64,000 nucleotides of DNA. Source: Stictocephala bisonia (Eukaryota; Arthropoda; Insecta; Hemiptera; Membracidae). Positions 23,502 to 34,973 of the stretch are shown here, one piece after another (the stretch's first letter is position 1; each line of letters begins with the position of its first letter). The stretch is taken from NCBI GenBank assembly GCA_035578905.1, contig JAQJVL010000327.1, positions 319,001 through 383,000 of the forward strand, read 5' to 3'. Below the pieces are notes generated by a model, which saw only the letters and a list, made by a program, of their open reading frames with translations, did not search any database and was not told the origin of the DNA. Both the position numbers and the translations under genes were made by a program.

Positions 23502-25430
23502 CTGTTGTAGTTTAATGTGTATGAAAAGAAAAGATGGTCAAACTTCTTTATAGGATGGAAACATGACAAGAAAAGTTGGTTGTATGTGTATGCAAAAAAA
23601 CAGGCGGTCACAAGTTTTCAGAGGGTGGTAGACATGGGAAGATAGGTTGTTTCTAGTTGTATAGGTATATAAAGAAAAGGTGGTCAATATTCTATAGAGG
23701 GTGGGAGACACCCCTATAAAAGCTGGTTCTTTTGTACAATACAATGTAAGAATAAAACATTGCTGGGAAATTAAATAACGTTTTGCGGAAGTAACTTAAA
23801 CTCAAATATTTTTTTCTTTTTTTCTTGTACTAGAACCATAACAATAGGGGTCTATATGTCTTGAATACCGTAACATTGCATGGCTATAATGTTTATTAGT
23901 GTTTAAGTCCACTTCCCTATGGTCCAGCCTCTTCTATCCGTCTTCTAGGGAGTGATACTGGCCCACCCGCCCTCCCATTCACGTACAGTGATACTGGCCC
24001 ACCAGCCCTCCCATTTACGTACCGTGGTACTGGCCCACCCGCCCTCCCATTCACGTACCGTGGTACTGGCCCACCCGCCCTCCCATTCACGTACCGTGGT
24101 ACTTGTATGTTGTGTATGCAAATAAATGTTCGTCAAGTCTTTAGAGGGTGGAAGACACGCTGATTGTAGTTGTGTATGTATGAAAAGAAATGTTGGTCAA
24201 GTCTTTAGAGGGTGGAAGACACGCTGATTGTAATTATATGTTTATGTAAATAAATGTTGGTCAAGTCTAAGAGTGGAAGACACGCTGATTGTAATTAAGT
24301 GTTTATGAAAATAAATGTTGGTCAAGTGTTTAGAGGATGGAAGACACACTGATTGTAGTTGTATGTGTATGCAAAGAAATTTTTGTCAAGTATTTAGAGG
24401 GTGGAAGGCACGCTGACTGTAGTTGTACGTGTATGCAAAGAAATATCGGTCAAGATTTTAGAGGGTGGGAGATACGATAATTGTAGTTGTATACGTATGC
24501 AAAGAAATTTTGGTAGTCTTTAGAGGGTGAGAGATACGCTGATTGTAATTATATGTGTATGCAAAGAAATGTTGGCTAGTCTTTAGAGGGTGGGAGGCAC
24601 GCTGATTGTAGTCGTACGTGTATGCAATGAAATATTGGCCAAGTCGTTAAAGGATGGGAGACTCCCTGATTGTAGTTGTGTATGAATGTAATGATATGTT
24701 GGTCAAGTCTTTAAAAGGTGAGAGTAGGCTGATTGTAGTTGTATATGTATGAAAAGAAATGTTGGTCAAGTGTTTAGAGGATGGAAGACACGCTGATTGT
24801 AGTTCTATTGTATGCAAATAAATGTTGGTCAAGTGTTTAGAGGATGAAAGACACACTGACTGTAGTTGTATTGTAAGCAAATAAATGTTGGTCAAGTGTT
24901 TAGAGGATGGAAGACACACTGATTGTAGTTGTATTGTAAGAAAATAAATGTTGGTCAAGTGTTTAGAGGATGGAAGACACACTGATTGTAGTTGTATTGT
25001 AAGCAAATAAATGTTGGTCAAGTGTTTAGAGGATGGAAGACACACTGATTGTAGTTGTATTGTAAGCAAATAAATGTTGGTCAAGTGTTTAGAGGATGGA
25101 AGACACACTGATTGTAGTTGTATATGTATGAAAAGAAATGTTGGTCAAGTGTTTAGAGGATGAAAGACACACTGACTGTAGTTGTATTGTAAGCAAATAA
25201 ATGTTGGTCAAGAGTTTAGAGGATGGAAGACACACTGATTGTAGTTGTATATGTATGAAAAGAAATATTGGTCAAGTGTTTAGAGGGTGTACGACACACT
25301 GATTGTAGTTGTATTTGTATACAAAGAAATGTTGGACAAATGTTTAGAGGGTGTGACACACTAATTGTAGTTGTATTTGTATACAAAGAAATGTTGGACA
25401 AGTGTTTAGAGGGTGGGAGACGTGTCGAGA
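23502..25430. repeat. 63-bp minisatellite array B, more than 25 copies
   Basis: The unit TGTTGGTCAAGTGTTTAGAG plus GATGGAAGACACACTGATTGTAGTTGTATTGTAAGCAAATAAA repeats. Starts at 24823, 24886, 24949 and 25012 give an exact 63-bp period. Copies at 23502-23740 are strongly diverged and those at 24770-25250 nearly identical, so the array has an old edge and a young core. Because 63 is divisible by 3, minus-strand ORFs with a 21-residue repeat appear at 24647-25108 and 25216-25488; I take these as side effects of the repeat. Confidence 0.93.
23950..24093. repeat. G-rich minisatellite block A4, inverted, inside array B
   Basis: About four units reading CACGTACCGTGGTACTGGCC plus CACCCGCCCTCCCATT are the reverse complement of the A1-A3 family. 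The block interrupts the 63-bp array between its diverged and regular parts, which is further evidence that this repeat family is dispersed in both orientations. Confidence 0.85.
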
Positions 25431-27079
25431 TAGGTTTTTTTGTTTTTGAATGGGTAAGTAACGAAAAGGCGTTTAATGGTAGATACATGTTAGTTTCACT
25501 TGCAAGTACATCTTTAAGTAGTGTTATGGCAAATTTTATAGGGCTTTATATAAAATTCAGTATAAGAAATATTCAAATAGTATATTATATCGTAGTAAAA
25601 TATTAACAGAGTTTTTAAAACTCCTTCCAAAAACTAAACTCTCTGTCCAGATAATTATGAGTTAGCCAGTCCTACAACATGATAAACTGATATGTTTTAT
25701 GGCATTAAAGATAGAAAGAGTAAAATCTAAAAATGGACATAATTTCTGTATATGTATTTGTAACTTTTCAAATTTCTTTTTTAATTTATGATTAAAGTAT
25801 TGTGATAAAAATGCTTCATTCAATTGTTAGGACAGAATTAATATGGTGCGAAACTAAAAATGAATTATTTATAGTAGCCAAATCAGTGGTGACCTTGAAA
25901 TAAGCGACCGATAAGACAAAGCACTAATCAATAAAAACTGTAAACTTTACAAAGTAGCATTCCAATTGTGTGACATTATGGATAAACTAAACTTTATCTA
26001 TTGATTAATCTCGTGTAATCAACTTGCTTAGTACATTTCTTCAATATTCCAAGATATGATAATTCAGCCCCCCCTAGAAGAGATGGTCTATTATGTACAA
26101 TGAGGGCGGCAGGTGTATCAAATTATGAACCTTTATTCCAACCCAACTTTTACCGTAAACTACAGGACGTCAGCTGTTGACTTTATCAACCCTCCCTGAC
26201 GTTTAAATAATGTACTTTATTAGTGACTTAAATATGACTCATCAAACGTAAGCATACACTAACTTACCTTTGGAAAAATATTTAATAGTAAGGCATTCAT
26301 ACTAATTATAGGATAATTACGTAATTAAAAATGCAAAACAACAGAGGATTAGTGTAATAAGTAGGTGACTGACAGTATCAAACATGTAAACATAAAAAAA
26401 ATTAAATAAACAATTACAAATTATTTATAGACTTCTGAAAACAAGGGTTATATTAAATAAAGCAGCTCATCCACACAACACAGCATTACATTGTAACCGT
26501 TGCCTCACACAAACAGCTTCATTTGGTAACTAAAGTAATTGTCTTACTTCAGTATTACGTTTAGAAGAGAAGCCACACACACATTGATCCTTGGACCTGC
26601 ACAAGATTGGCTCCTTCAGCCACATTCACAAACTGTCCTGGTAAAATTGATAACAATATTAATATATAGGTGATACAAACGCACCACTAATACAGATAGG
26701 AAATGTGGAAACTAGTGATTACACTCATGGTGCGAACAAATCAGTTTAACTCCATAATCCACACTACGTACCCGAGTTGAAGCACTACTTATATGATTTT
26801 GAAACGTATTTAAGGGATCACACTTGCTTGTGAAATTATTATAGCTGTCAATTATACTAAACCACGTCCACCTTAGTCAGACCACAGTGATAAAAAACCC
26901 CTCTGGTCTAAGGAAGGCAAAGTGACGTTAACGCTTATTGTATTTCTGCGAACTCGCAACAAAATACATTAATAACTGTACATTAACCTAATATGTGTAA
27001 AATCACCGTATAATTATTACAAATAATAAGGAAATAGTTTTTTTTTTTAATTACCATAATACGTGTTGGTACGTATAAA
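25431..27079. other. AT-rich DNA, no gene seen
   Basis: A CCCCTCTGGTCTAAGGAAGG segment near 26907 resembles the start of the hammerhead-like motif at 28381 and may be a scrap of the same Penelope-like family. Nothing else is recognised. Confidence 0.45.
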
Positions 27080-27182
27080 GTACAATTAAACGTTACACAA
27101 CACAAATTTATTAAAATATAGCACAAAATGCACAAATATATTACAATACAAATACAAAATGCACAAATATCATGGTGATCGA

Positions 27183-27215
27183 TTTCGGTGATCCACGATC
27201 ACCTTCCTCAGACCA
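27183..27215 (-). ncRNA. Hammerhead-like motif in left palindrome arm
   Basis: On the minus strand TGGT is followed by CTGAGGA, one extra A, a perfect 7-bp stem GGTGATC/GATCACC with a 3-nt loop, and then GAAA. CTGAGGA fits the ribozyme core CUGANGA. The stem is longer than in the right arm but its base pairs agree. The extra base between core and stem departs from the standard hammerhead. Confidence 0.55.
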
Positions 27216-27589
27216 GAGGGATTCACAAAAGAATGGAAAATGGTGTTCAACAACTCAATTTATAGGCCTATGATCACGTGACCCCATTGGCTGGAATCGT
27301 CAAAATGGCGGCTGCTGTGATATTATTGGTTAATCCCTATTGGCTGTTACTTCTCTTCTTTTATTCGCTGAAATTACATTATTAAAAACTATTTCGGAAT
27401 AAAAATGAACCTGTTCATTCATTAATTTATCACAATCCTTACATTTTTCTTTAAAAATAAATAACTTCCCAAGCATTCATAATACGACCCTTCTTACAAA
27501 CTTTGAATATCTACATTTTCATCTATTTTAGAAAACAGCTAGCTTCAGAAGTATGTTATATAGGGCGTATTCAATACCATTAAGTGTTG

Positions 27590-28210
27590 CAGATAGAAAA
27601 CAGGAAATAAATTTAATAAAATCAAATATCTATTGCAAATGGATACAAGGAATCAATGATTGATGAAATTGGAAGTAGAATAAAAAAGAAAATATAAAAT
27701 AAAATTCGAGACGATGGACGAACACTTAAAAAAGAAAAATCCGACAAAGAGCAAAAGAAGTATGTATCCCTACATTACAATGGACCGTTTACACAAAGAG
27801 TTGGTAATAGATTTAAGAAATTCAATTTATCAGTAGCTTTTAAGACTTGTAATACTATGTCCAACATTTTACACCCGAATATTGAAAGTGAAGATAAATT
27901 CAATAATTCATGAATATATTAACTGTAATGATTGTAATATGTTTTACATACGTCAGACTGTAAATTTTAGAAAAGATATAAAAACCATGTCTCCACTTTT
28001 AAAAACAAGACACCTGAAAGATCTAATGTAGCTAAACACCTTCTGAATTGTAGCCACAGTTTTCTAAAATAGACGAAAATGTAGATATTCTAAAAGTTTG
28101 CAAGAAGGGTCGTATTTATGAATGCTTGGGAAGAGGTGTTTATTTTTAAAGAAAAATGTAAGGATCTTGATAAATTAATTAATGAACAGGTTCATTTTGA
28201 TTCTGAAATA
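27590..28210 (+). pseudogene. Penelope-like retroelement C-terminus with GIY-YIG endonuclease relic
   Basis: Reading through stops gives KKYVSLHYNGPFTQRVGNRF and a VAFKTCNT-like stretch, standard linker motifs of Penelope-like elements. A GIY-YIG nuclease core follows near 27910-28030: an IY-x-L-x-C-x-x-C stretch, then FYIRQT (usually YIGQT), then a KRY-x-x-H segment and NVAKHLLNCSHSF. This nuclease normally nicks target DNA for reverse transcription. At least five stops or frameshifts and the changed YIGQ motif make the copy inactive. The RT domain itself is not preserved in this window. Confidence 0.7.
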
Positions 28211-28383
28211 GTTTTTAATAATGTATTTTGAGCAACTAAAAAGAACAGAAGTAACAGCTAATAGGGATTAAACAATAATATCACAGCAGCCACCATTTTG
28301 ACGATTCCAGCCAATGGGGTCACGTGATCATAGGCCTATAAATTGAGTCGTTGAACACATTTCCATTCTTTTGTGAATCCCTC

Positions 28384-28426
28384 TGGTCTGAGGAAGGTGA
28401 GCGTGGTTCACCGAAATCGATCACCA
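28384..28426 (+). ncRNA. Hammerhead-like motif in right palindrome arm
   Basis: TGGT (28384-28387) can pair with ACCA (28423-28426) as a short stem I. Between them are the core CTGAGGA (28388-28394), an extra A, stem GGTGA/TCACC with a 7-nt loop (28396-28412), GAAA (28413-28416) and TCGATC. Hammerhead ribozymes are established parts of Penelope-like element ends. The one-nucleotide insertion before the stem leaves activity uncertain. Confidence 0.55.
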
Positions 28427-28519
28427 TAATATTTGTGCATTTTGTAATTGTATTGTAATATATTTGTGCATTTTGTGCTATATTATATTAAATTTGTGTT
28501 GTGTGACGATTAATTGTAC

Positions 28520-28835
28520 TAATAATAAGGTTAACGTACCTTTGTCATCTTCAGCTACAAAATCCTATTTATTGGATTACCGGTTTCAGAGCAAGAACTC
28601 CATGTTCACATCCATTGTACGTTGTCAAAACAGTCACATTAAAAACATTACACAAAAATTATATATTTACAAAAATAAAATTAATAAAACCCATGATAAC
28701 ACTGCCGGTGGGTATGATTGTTAGATCCGGATTGAGCGTGCGGTGGTTGAGAATTCTTGCTCTGAAACCGGTAGTCCAATAAATAGGATTTTGTAGCTGA
28801 AGACGACAAAGTTACGTTAACCTTATTATTTGTTT
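28520..28835. repeat. Second inverted repeat next to the palindrome, arms of about 60-85 bp
   Basis: A segment at about 28520-28583 (AATAATAAGGTTAACGTACC, then a part containing CTACAAAATCC and GAAACC on the other strand) is mirrored at about 28752-28835 with few mismatches, spacer about 165 bp. The arms include GAAACCGGTA and CTGAAGACGAC, again Penelope- or hammerhead-like pieces in permuted order. Confidence 0.65.
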
Positions 28836-29843
28836 TATATATATATATATCAGCTCAGGATGCTTTGACAATGAATAAATTTATTATTATTAATAAAAAC
28901 TGACAAATAATTTATTTGATCAAAGTATTAAACGTATTATTGAATATTATTTTTTAATTAGTTCTACATCATTTGGTTTTTCAATACAAGACATTTATCA
29001 AGTTATTTAATAAAAGCCTTACAGGAATGAAATGCTGTTCAATATACTTCCCGTTTTGCACATCTGTGAGGATATGAAAATGGAGGGGTGAAGAGCAGTG
29101 TCAATAATCGAGTCATCTTTAGACTCCGGGTAATATCTAGAGGATCAGAGGGTCCCGAGGGACTCTGGGAAATGTGACGACTCAATAACCGTCTGTCAGT
29201 GATAGCCACCATCAGCTAGGATGGCTTCCCCAAGGAGCGAATCTCACTTTTATACATATCCCACTTCATAACACTCTTATTCAATTGGATAGTTTCACAG
29301 TTTGCATACCTGTCAGTATTGTAAAAGTATACTAAAGTATACTAATTTAAATAACATTTAAGGATTTCTATAGTTTATAAGAAATTAAATTTGTTCAAGC
29401 GATACCGGATGAACAACATGACCTTACCTAGCTTCAGATAAGCTACATTGCATTATTACTATCAACAATATTCAAATTAATTTTTAGATTACGTGTGGCT
29501 TTATAATTAAAAAAAATATTTTGTATAGCATATTTTAATTTTTTCAGTTATAAGTTATGATCGGCAATGTGCAACCTTAGATTTTTCCCTTCCAAAATAA
29601 TTATTAATCGATAGAATTTAAAGTTCTGTTGTATTAGTCGTTTTACGTATGTGAGATTGTTTTTTATTTTAAGCTCTTTTAGTAGACTCCATAAAAATAG
29701 CAGTTTTATACAAACCATCTTATAATTTAAGTAAATTGCTCCACCCATAAGTTATTTTAAGATTAATATAAACACAATAAAGTTTAATTAATGAGAAATT
29801 ATGCTATAGTTAAAAATATACGACAAATATTCTTCAAATCATT
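28836..29843. other. AT-rich DNA, no feature seen
   Basis: A short TATATATATATA tract lies near 28838-28850. No gene is recognised. Confidence 0.5.
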
Positions 29844-30088
29844 AAATGTGTGGGGATCGGACGTTTGGCACACATTTTTGGACCTTCTGCCCATGGCAGT
29901 TTTGGCACAATCATTAGAGCGGAATAAGTAGGGTCAACTCGCCTGCTTGGAAAAGGCAGGATTGGCACAGTCGCTCGACCAGGTAGACGCCATCGAACGA
30001 GGGAAAACGGGAATTGTATTATTCCCGTCAACTCTGCGTGGCAGTCATTTGCCCGTGATATAACAAATTTTTAAATTTAAACCTCACT

Positions 30089-30134
30089 AGGTTAGGTTAG
30101 GTTAGGTTAGGTTACGTTAGGTTAGGTTAGGTTA
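30089..30134 (+). repeat. Interstitial (TTAGG)n block 1
   Basis: About nine GGTTA units with one change (GGTTACGTTAGG). This is the insect telomere motif, but inside a mobile element and not at a chromosome end. Confidence 0.9.
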
Positions 30135-30260
30135 GATCATGATCTATTTGGGTAGCATCCGTGTTCCAATTGGGTAGCATCCGTGATCTACTTGGGTAGC
30201 AGCCATGATCTACTCGGGTAGCATCCGTGATCTACCTGGGTAGCAGCTGTGATCTACCGC
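30135..30260. repeat. Short tandem repeat between the TTAGG blocks
   Basis: Five degenerate units of GTGATCTACTTGGGTAGCATCC occur between the two TTAGG blocks. Confidence 0.8.
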
Positions 30261-30302
30261 AGGTTAGGTTAGGTTAGGTTAGATTAGGTTAGGTTAGGTT
30301 AG
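30261..30302 (+). repeat. Interstitial (TTAGG)n block 2
   Basis: About eight AGGTT units with one AGATT variant, in the same orientation as block 1. Confidence 0.9.
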
Positions 30303-30531
30303 TTGCTTACTTCAATAAGCACCACAGCAGGGAATTTGCAGGGGCAAAAAAGTTCCCATTTTCCCGCATTCTGGCCACCTGGCTGCTACTACCTGGCCGG
30401 GCGGTGTGTGCCAATCATGCCTTTCTGAAACTTACAGGTTGACCCTTCTTAATCCCCTCTAATGACTGTGCCAAACGTGCCATTCCAAATCGGCCAAAAA
30501 TGTGTGCCAAACGTTCTACGGCCAAATGTGT

Positions 30532-32615
30532 TAGGAGAGGAGATGCAGTGCAAAAATGTCATATGACACTTACACGGTTAGTAAATGAAGCGTCCCTCCT
30601 GTAGTGAAGGTATTCGGCGATTATCTATTCTCTCACAACACCTCTCATTATTTCTCTCTACTTTCATACATGAGGACAAAACCCTTCGAAAAAATTATAG
30701 ATTCAAAAACTATTACAATACTTACCTCACGGTTATTCCTTAACAGTTATTTAATACAACAACAAAATTTTAATATAATAATAATCTAAAATTACTTCAC
30801 TGTATCCAAGAACTATTATGTTTTTGTTAAATAGTAATTCTAACCGTTTATCATGCTCAATTGTACATGAACTACTGCTTTTATTTCGTATGACCGATTT
30901 TTGTATGATTATAAAAGTTAAATGGTATTATAAACAGAGACACATGCTGCTAATATGTTCAATATCTTGTCTTTAGATTGTTGGCCATATGTATGTTTAC
31001 AATATGAATGATTAAACATAAGTTTAAATTGAATTCATATTAAATCCTTCTAATCTATAGATACTCACACTTGGGCTAACCGAAGCTTAGAGAAACAATT
31101 TAAATTTATAGTTTAATTTATTACTTAGTAAAATTTTAAATTTAATTCAGACTACTTGATATTGATTACACAGTTATAGGTAATATGATTATGTAGACTG
31201 TACATGGCATAGTGGGTTTGAAAACATGTATCGACTGGTTTTTGATAAATTAGTTCAAATTAAGACAATTTTAAATTAAGTTTGGTAATTAAATGTTCAT
31301 ATATACTTGTAAATACTACCAATAGTGAACTGGTAGGGAGAGAGCGCGCCTAATCTGCCATACATTTATCTTCAACAAAGACGAGGGTAAAATAACTGTG
31401 TCCAAGAAACAATTTGTCTGATGTCACCACGGGAAAGTAAAGCGTTTAAGGAACACCCAAAGCCATAAGGTGTTATATATAGCTCTATGTCGCCGACAGT
31501 TAACGTTTTCCTTTTACCAAAACCGAGAAAACTGTATGCTATGTATTCGAAAAATAAGGTTATTTCTTTTTTAGGTTTTTTACTCTCGTAGCATGTTTCT
31601 AAAGACTGAATTCGAATGATTAGATGCAATCGTTCATTATGATTAAACTGTTTAGTGTGAGTTTATATGTGTGCCTTCAAAAAAATCAGAAATATACTAA
31701 CAATGACATTATTTTATAAACTTATATAAGTTTATCACCACTTGTCAAACGATTGTACACTTTCATTCATTTATTGGAGGATCTGCTTACAATACAAAAT
31801 TTTATAAAGTTTTTAAGAAAACTATTTTCTAGCATTTGTCATTGTTATCATACACAATTTAAAAAATATGATAAGAAATTCAAAAAGTTTTGTAGTTGTA
31901 TAAAGATACGATGTGATATCGTCGGAAACCTCCAGTCAAAGCCACATTTCCCGGACATAAAAAAAGTAAATTAATGTTTGGTAGACAAAACTGTCCACTG
32001 CGGAGGGAAGGTAAAATGTTTGAATCACGAAATGAACTAATGGTGCTGCTCACACTGAACAAAATTCACGAACATGCATGCAGATCTACTGATTTGGTGA
32101 ATTAAGTAAACAAAATAATAATAAGTAATACAAAATAAAGTAAAGGATTTAATGTTGATAAATAAATAATGTGCTGAAAGTGTATTTATGAATGCAAAAT
32201 GAAATATAGAAAAAAACAGTTCTACCATGATCAAAATAAATATAAAAATGGTCATCTGTGATCCTGTCTGTCTCGTGAAATGTCATCCTTATTCTTTTAC
32301 AAAAATATATCGTCTTCTTATCCACATTAACTCATCGTTGTTCTCTATCCTTGCCTTACTGAACCCTTCTTTTAAGCAAATAGATAAACATTTGACATTA
32401 AATTTACAATATTTCAAACTAATTTAATATTATTTTATTTTATTTATTTTTAATGTTGCTTATTATTAATTTAACATTTTCATGTAGTTTATAAGTTTTC
32501 AATTATTTAAATATGGAATTAGTATTAGTTTAATAGGTCTCCATAGATAAGATTTTCTGTAACTTACAGAGTCAGCCTATGTAAATATTATGACTAAGTG
32601 AAAAGAAAATGAATA
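30532..32615. other. AT-rich DNA, no gene seen
   Basis: An 85-codon minus-strand ORF (31372-31629) and others of about 60-73 codons have no recognisable domains. I regard them as chance. Confidence 0.45.
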
Positions 32616-32624
32616 TATATATTC

Positions 32625-32671
<47 letters not shown>
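32616..32671. repeat. (AT)n microsatellite
   Basis: An interrupted AT dinucleotide run, uninterrupted from about 32633 to 32670. Confidence 0.9.
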
Positions 32672-32675
<4 letters not shown>

Positions 32676-32789
32676 TCTATTTATTTAGCATTTGCATTAT
32701 ATGATACGTAAATAAAATCAAAGTGTCTTCGATGTCAATTGAAATTTATTCCGTAATAATCAAAAGAAAAAGATTCACCAATACAGAAT

Positions 32790-33142
32790 AAAGTGTAGCC
32801 CACTTACAGAGAGTTATATGGGAGTGCGTGAGCGCCGGTATCGATTGAAGACGCATCTTTAATGAACCAAGACGTGTAGCCCAAGTCAGAGAGTAAATGG
32901 ACATCACAGGAAGTTACAACCACAAGTATTCCATACGGATAACTGAAAACACATCTTTAATCAACCACAACATCGGATCGAAATCAAAAGAGTAAATGGC
33001 CTTTCACATAAAGTTACAGCCACAAGTACTCTATAACGATAATTAAAAACACATGTTTAATCACCCACGAAATCGGGCCCTAATCAAAGAGCAAGTGGCC
33101 TTTCACAGGAAGTTACAGCCACACGTAGGCCATAAGGATAAG
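32790..33142. repeat. 98-bp satellite, diverged left part
   Basis: Three to four diverged units match the satellite at 34760-34973 and 37414-37905 (shared AGTTACAGCCACA and CATAAGGATAA). The left edge is degenerate. The array stops abruptly in GGATAA where the retroelement fragment begins. Confidence 0.85.
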
Positions 33143-34755
33143 TTTTATTTATTTATACATGAAAATTACAAATGTTGGTCTCGTTAAGAAATTCTTATCA
33201 GTGAGATCCACTGTAACAGATAAATTAATGCTATTTTTAATTTATAAATACATAAATGTTCTAACAAAAAGAAACAAAAGTCTGTAATACTAAACAAGAT
33301 AATACTAATACATGGTGGCACTAGCGGGTTTCAACTAACTAACTAATAATGTGGATTTATCAATTAATATAGATATAAAACATGATAAGTGCCAGCTGTA
33401 TTGTGCCGACTGAGCCGGGGGTGCTTTCTCCGTCCACATTTTCTAAAGAGTCATTCGCTGTCTCCGAATATTGATACATTGATACATATAACATTAAGAC
33501 CTTACTCCAAAACAAATTGGTTGACTTTATTGTTTAGACATTTCATGCACTCAAATATATAATCCTGTTTGTTAAACTCCAGACGGGAAAGTTAGTTGCG
33601 TTTTCGACTCAGCACAGCTTTGTACCTTTTGCTTGGCAACAAATATAAATTTGATAACATAACAACTGAATATATTATATGTATATTTAATATACAAAAC
33701 AATAAATCATATAATAATAACAATAAAATATTCCTAACAATGCAAGAAAAGATTTCCTTTAACCTTAACAACTCATATAGCTAACAAAAGAGATAAAATT
33801 ACAATTTAACAACAATATAAAAATACAATACAACAAATAATTAAAATATGAAAAACTGAACAAGCATAAATATTATGTATAAATAACAAATTGAAATCAA
33901 ATTCTTTAATTAAAATATCAAACAATGAACCATGTATACCAACCTGAACTTCAGCAACAATATAAACAACAGCAAGCTAAACTAAAGTAGCAAAGCAATG
34001 TTTACAAAAAAGCAATGCCATACAACGAATATAAATAATTAAGTATGCAAGTAAATTTTCAGAAACACCAATTTTTATGGAAAGAGTAGTTTAAATAATT
34101 GAATTTTTTGTCAATTAGCCCTTTTCAGAAATAAAAAAAATTGTACAGCACAATTTTCATACATATCATAACACAATATCATACATATACACTGTATACA
34201 TATACATACACCAATATTAATAAATACAGACATAAACTAACTAATACATAATTTTACCTGCAAAGTTAGCAAGTTATAACAATATAATTTAAATTTGTTA
34301 TATTTTGTTTCATTCATTACATCCTTTGGTAATTTGTTAAATAATGTTGATATTATAAATTAAGTTAAACTTTCACCAAACACAAATTTTATTTTCATAA
34401 CTTTAAACCTTTTTCCAAACCTCAAAACTACATTATTTAGTTTTGTATTTGTAATTTTGAATTCATTACTCTGAAAATAATAGCTGTATACTGCATAATT
34501 GTAATATAACTTTGGGGAAAGAGTTCTGCCCAATACAAATTTTGCCCTCCTATCCATGACCTCCTCTCCAGCCATTAGAACTCTCAAACATTTTTCTTGC
34601 ATTTTAGTATTATTATCTAATTAAAATTTTGCTGCTGTGCCATATAACATTACACCGTATCTCACTTGTGATTTAACCAAAGCTTTGTAGACTGATATAT
34701 ATTCTTTTATTCCTAAATAACTTTTTTTTAGTTTATGCATAGTTGCCAAACAAAT
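33143..34755 (-). mobile_element. 5'-truncated non-LTR retrotransposon inserted in the 98-bp satellite
   Basis: Read on the minus strand, RT C-terminal sequence at 34750-34225 is followed by a long AT-rich 3' region. The end near 33145-33225 has a hairpin (GGTCTCGTTAAGAA with TTCTTATCAGTGAGATCC) and an ATAAATAAATAAAA tail. Satellite resumes on both sides (GGATAA at 33136-33141, AATCACATCTTTAATG from about 34762), so the element interrupted an existing array. Confidence 0.65.
34225..34745 (-). pseudogene. RT C-terminal region of the inserted non-LTR element
   Basis: Minus-strand translation shows YKALVKSQVRYGVMLYGTAA, a stop, and then MQEKCLRVLMAG. This resembles the YG-x-x-x-YG and LQK-x-x-R motifs after the RT palm in CR1/Jockey elements. 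FNKLPKDV follows near the C-terminus after another stop. Catalytic motifs are absent. At least two in-frame stops make it non-functional. Confidence 0.6.
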
Positions 34756-34759
34756 ATTT

Positions 34760-34973
34760 ATTAATCACATCTTTAATGAATCACGACATCGGGTCCAAGT
34801 CAGAGAGTAAGTGGCCTTTCACAGGAAGTTACAGCCACACTGACTCCATAAGGATAACTGAAAACACATCTTTAATGAATCACGACATCCGGTCAAAGTC
34901 AGAGAGTAAGTGGCCTTTCACAGGAAGTTACAGCCATACGTAGGCCATAAGGATAATTAAATCACATATTTAA
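34760..34973. repeat. 98-bp satellite, middle part (about two copies)
   Basis: Two units lie between the retroelement fragment and the piggyBac element. The right unit ends at the TTAA into which piggyBac inserted. Confidence 0.92.

Larger units (their letters stand above)
27080..28519. mobile_element. Palindromic Penelope-like element remnant
   Basis: The arm 27080-27537 is the reverse complement of 28057-28519, with about 460 bp per arm and few differences over most of the length. A unique 519-bp centre separates the arms. The right arm plus the centre form the 3' part of a Penelope-like element in plus orientation, including the end of its coding region. The left arm is an inverted, shorter copy of the same end. 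This head-to-head layout is typical of Penelope-like insertions that begin with an inverted segment, or of two opposite insertions. Confidence 0.75.
29852..30523. mobile_element. 672-bp non-autonomous inverted-repeat element carrying TTAGG arrays
   Basis: Arms of roughly 200 bp at each end are imperfect inverted repeats. Both begin close to GGNNNTNGNACGTTTGGCAC and share later blocks such as TTGGCACA and GGGTCAAC. AAATGTGT flanks the element on both sides (29844-29851 and 30524-30531), an 8-bp target-site duplication as made by hAT, P or Merlin-type transposases. The middle holds two (TTAGG)n blocks around a 22-26 bp repeat. There is no ORF of note, so mobilisation would need a transposase from elsewhere. 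Confidence 0.82.

Noticed and set aside
24647..25108. 153-codon minus-strand ORF with 21-residue repeats
   Set aside because: Product of the 63-bp minisatellite; no start context, no known domain, and diverged units carry stops.
30089..30302. True chromosome end or fusion site
   Set aside because: The TTAGG blocks are short, degenerate and enclosed by inverted repeats with a target duplication, so a mobile element explains them better.
31372..31629. 85-codon minus-strand ORF
   Set aside because: No recognisable domain and no supporting context; it may be chance.
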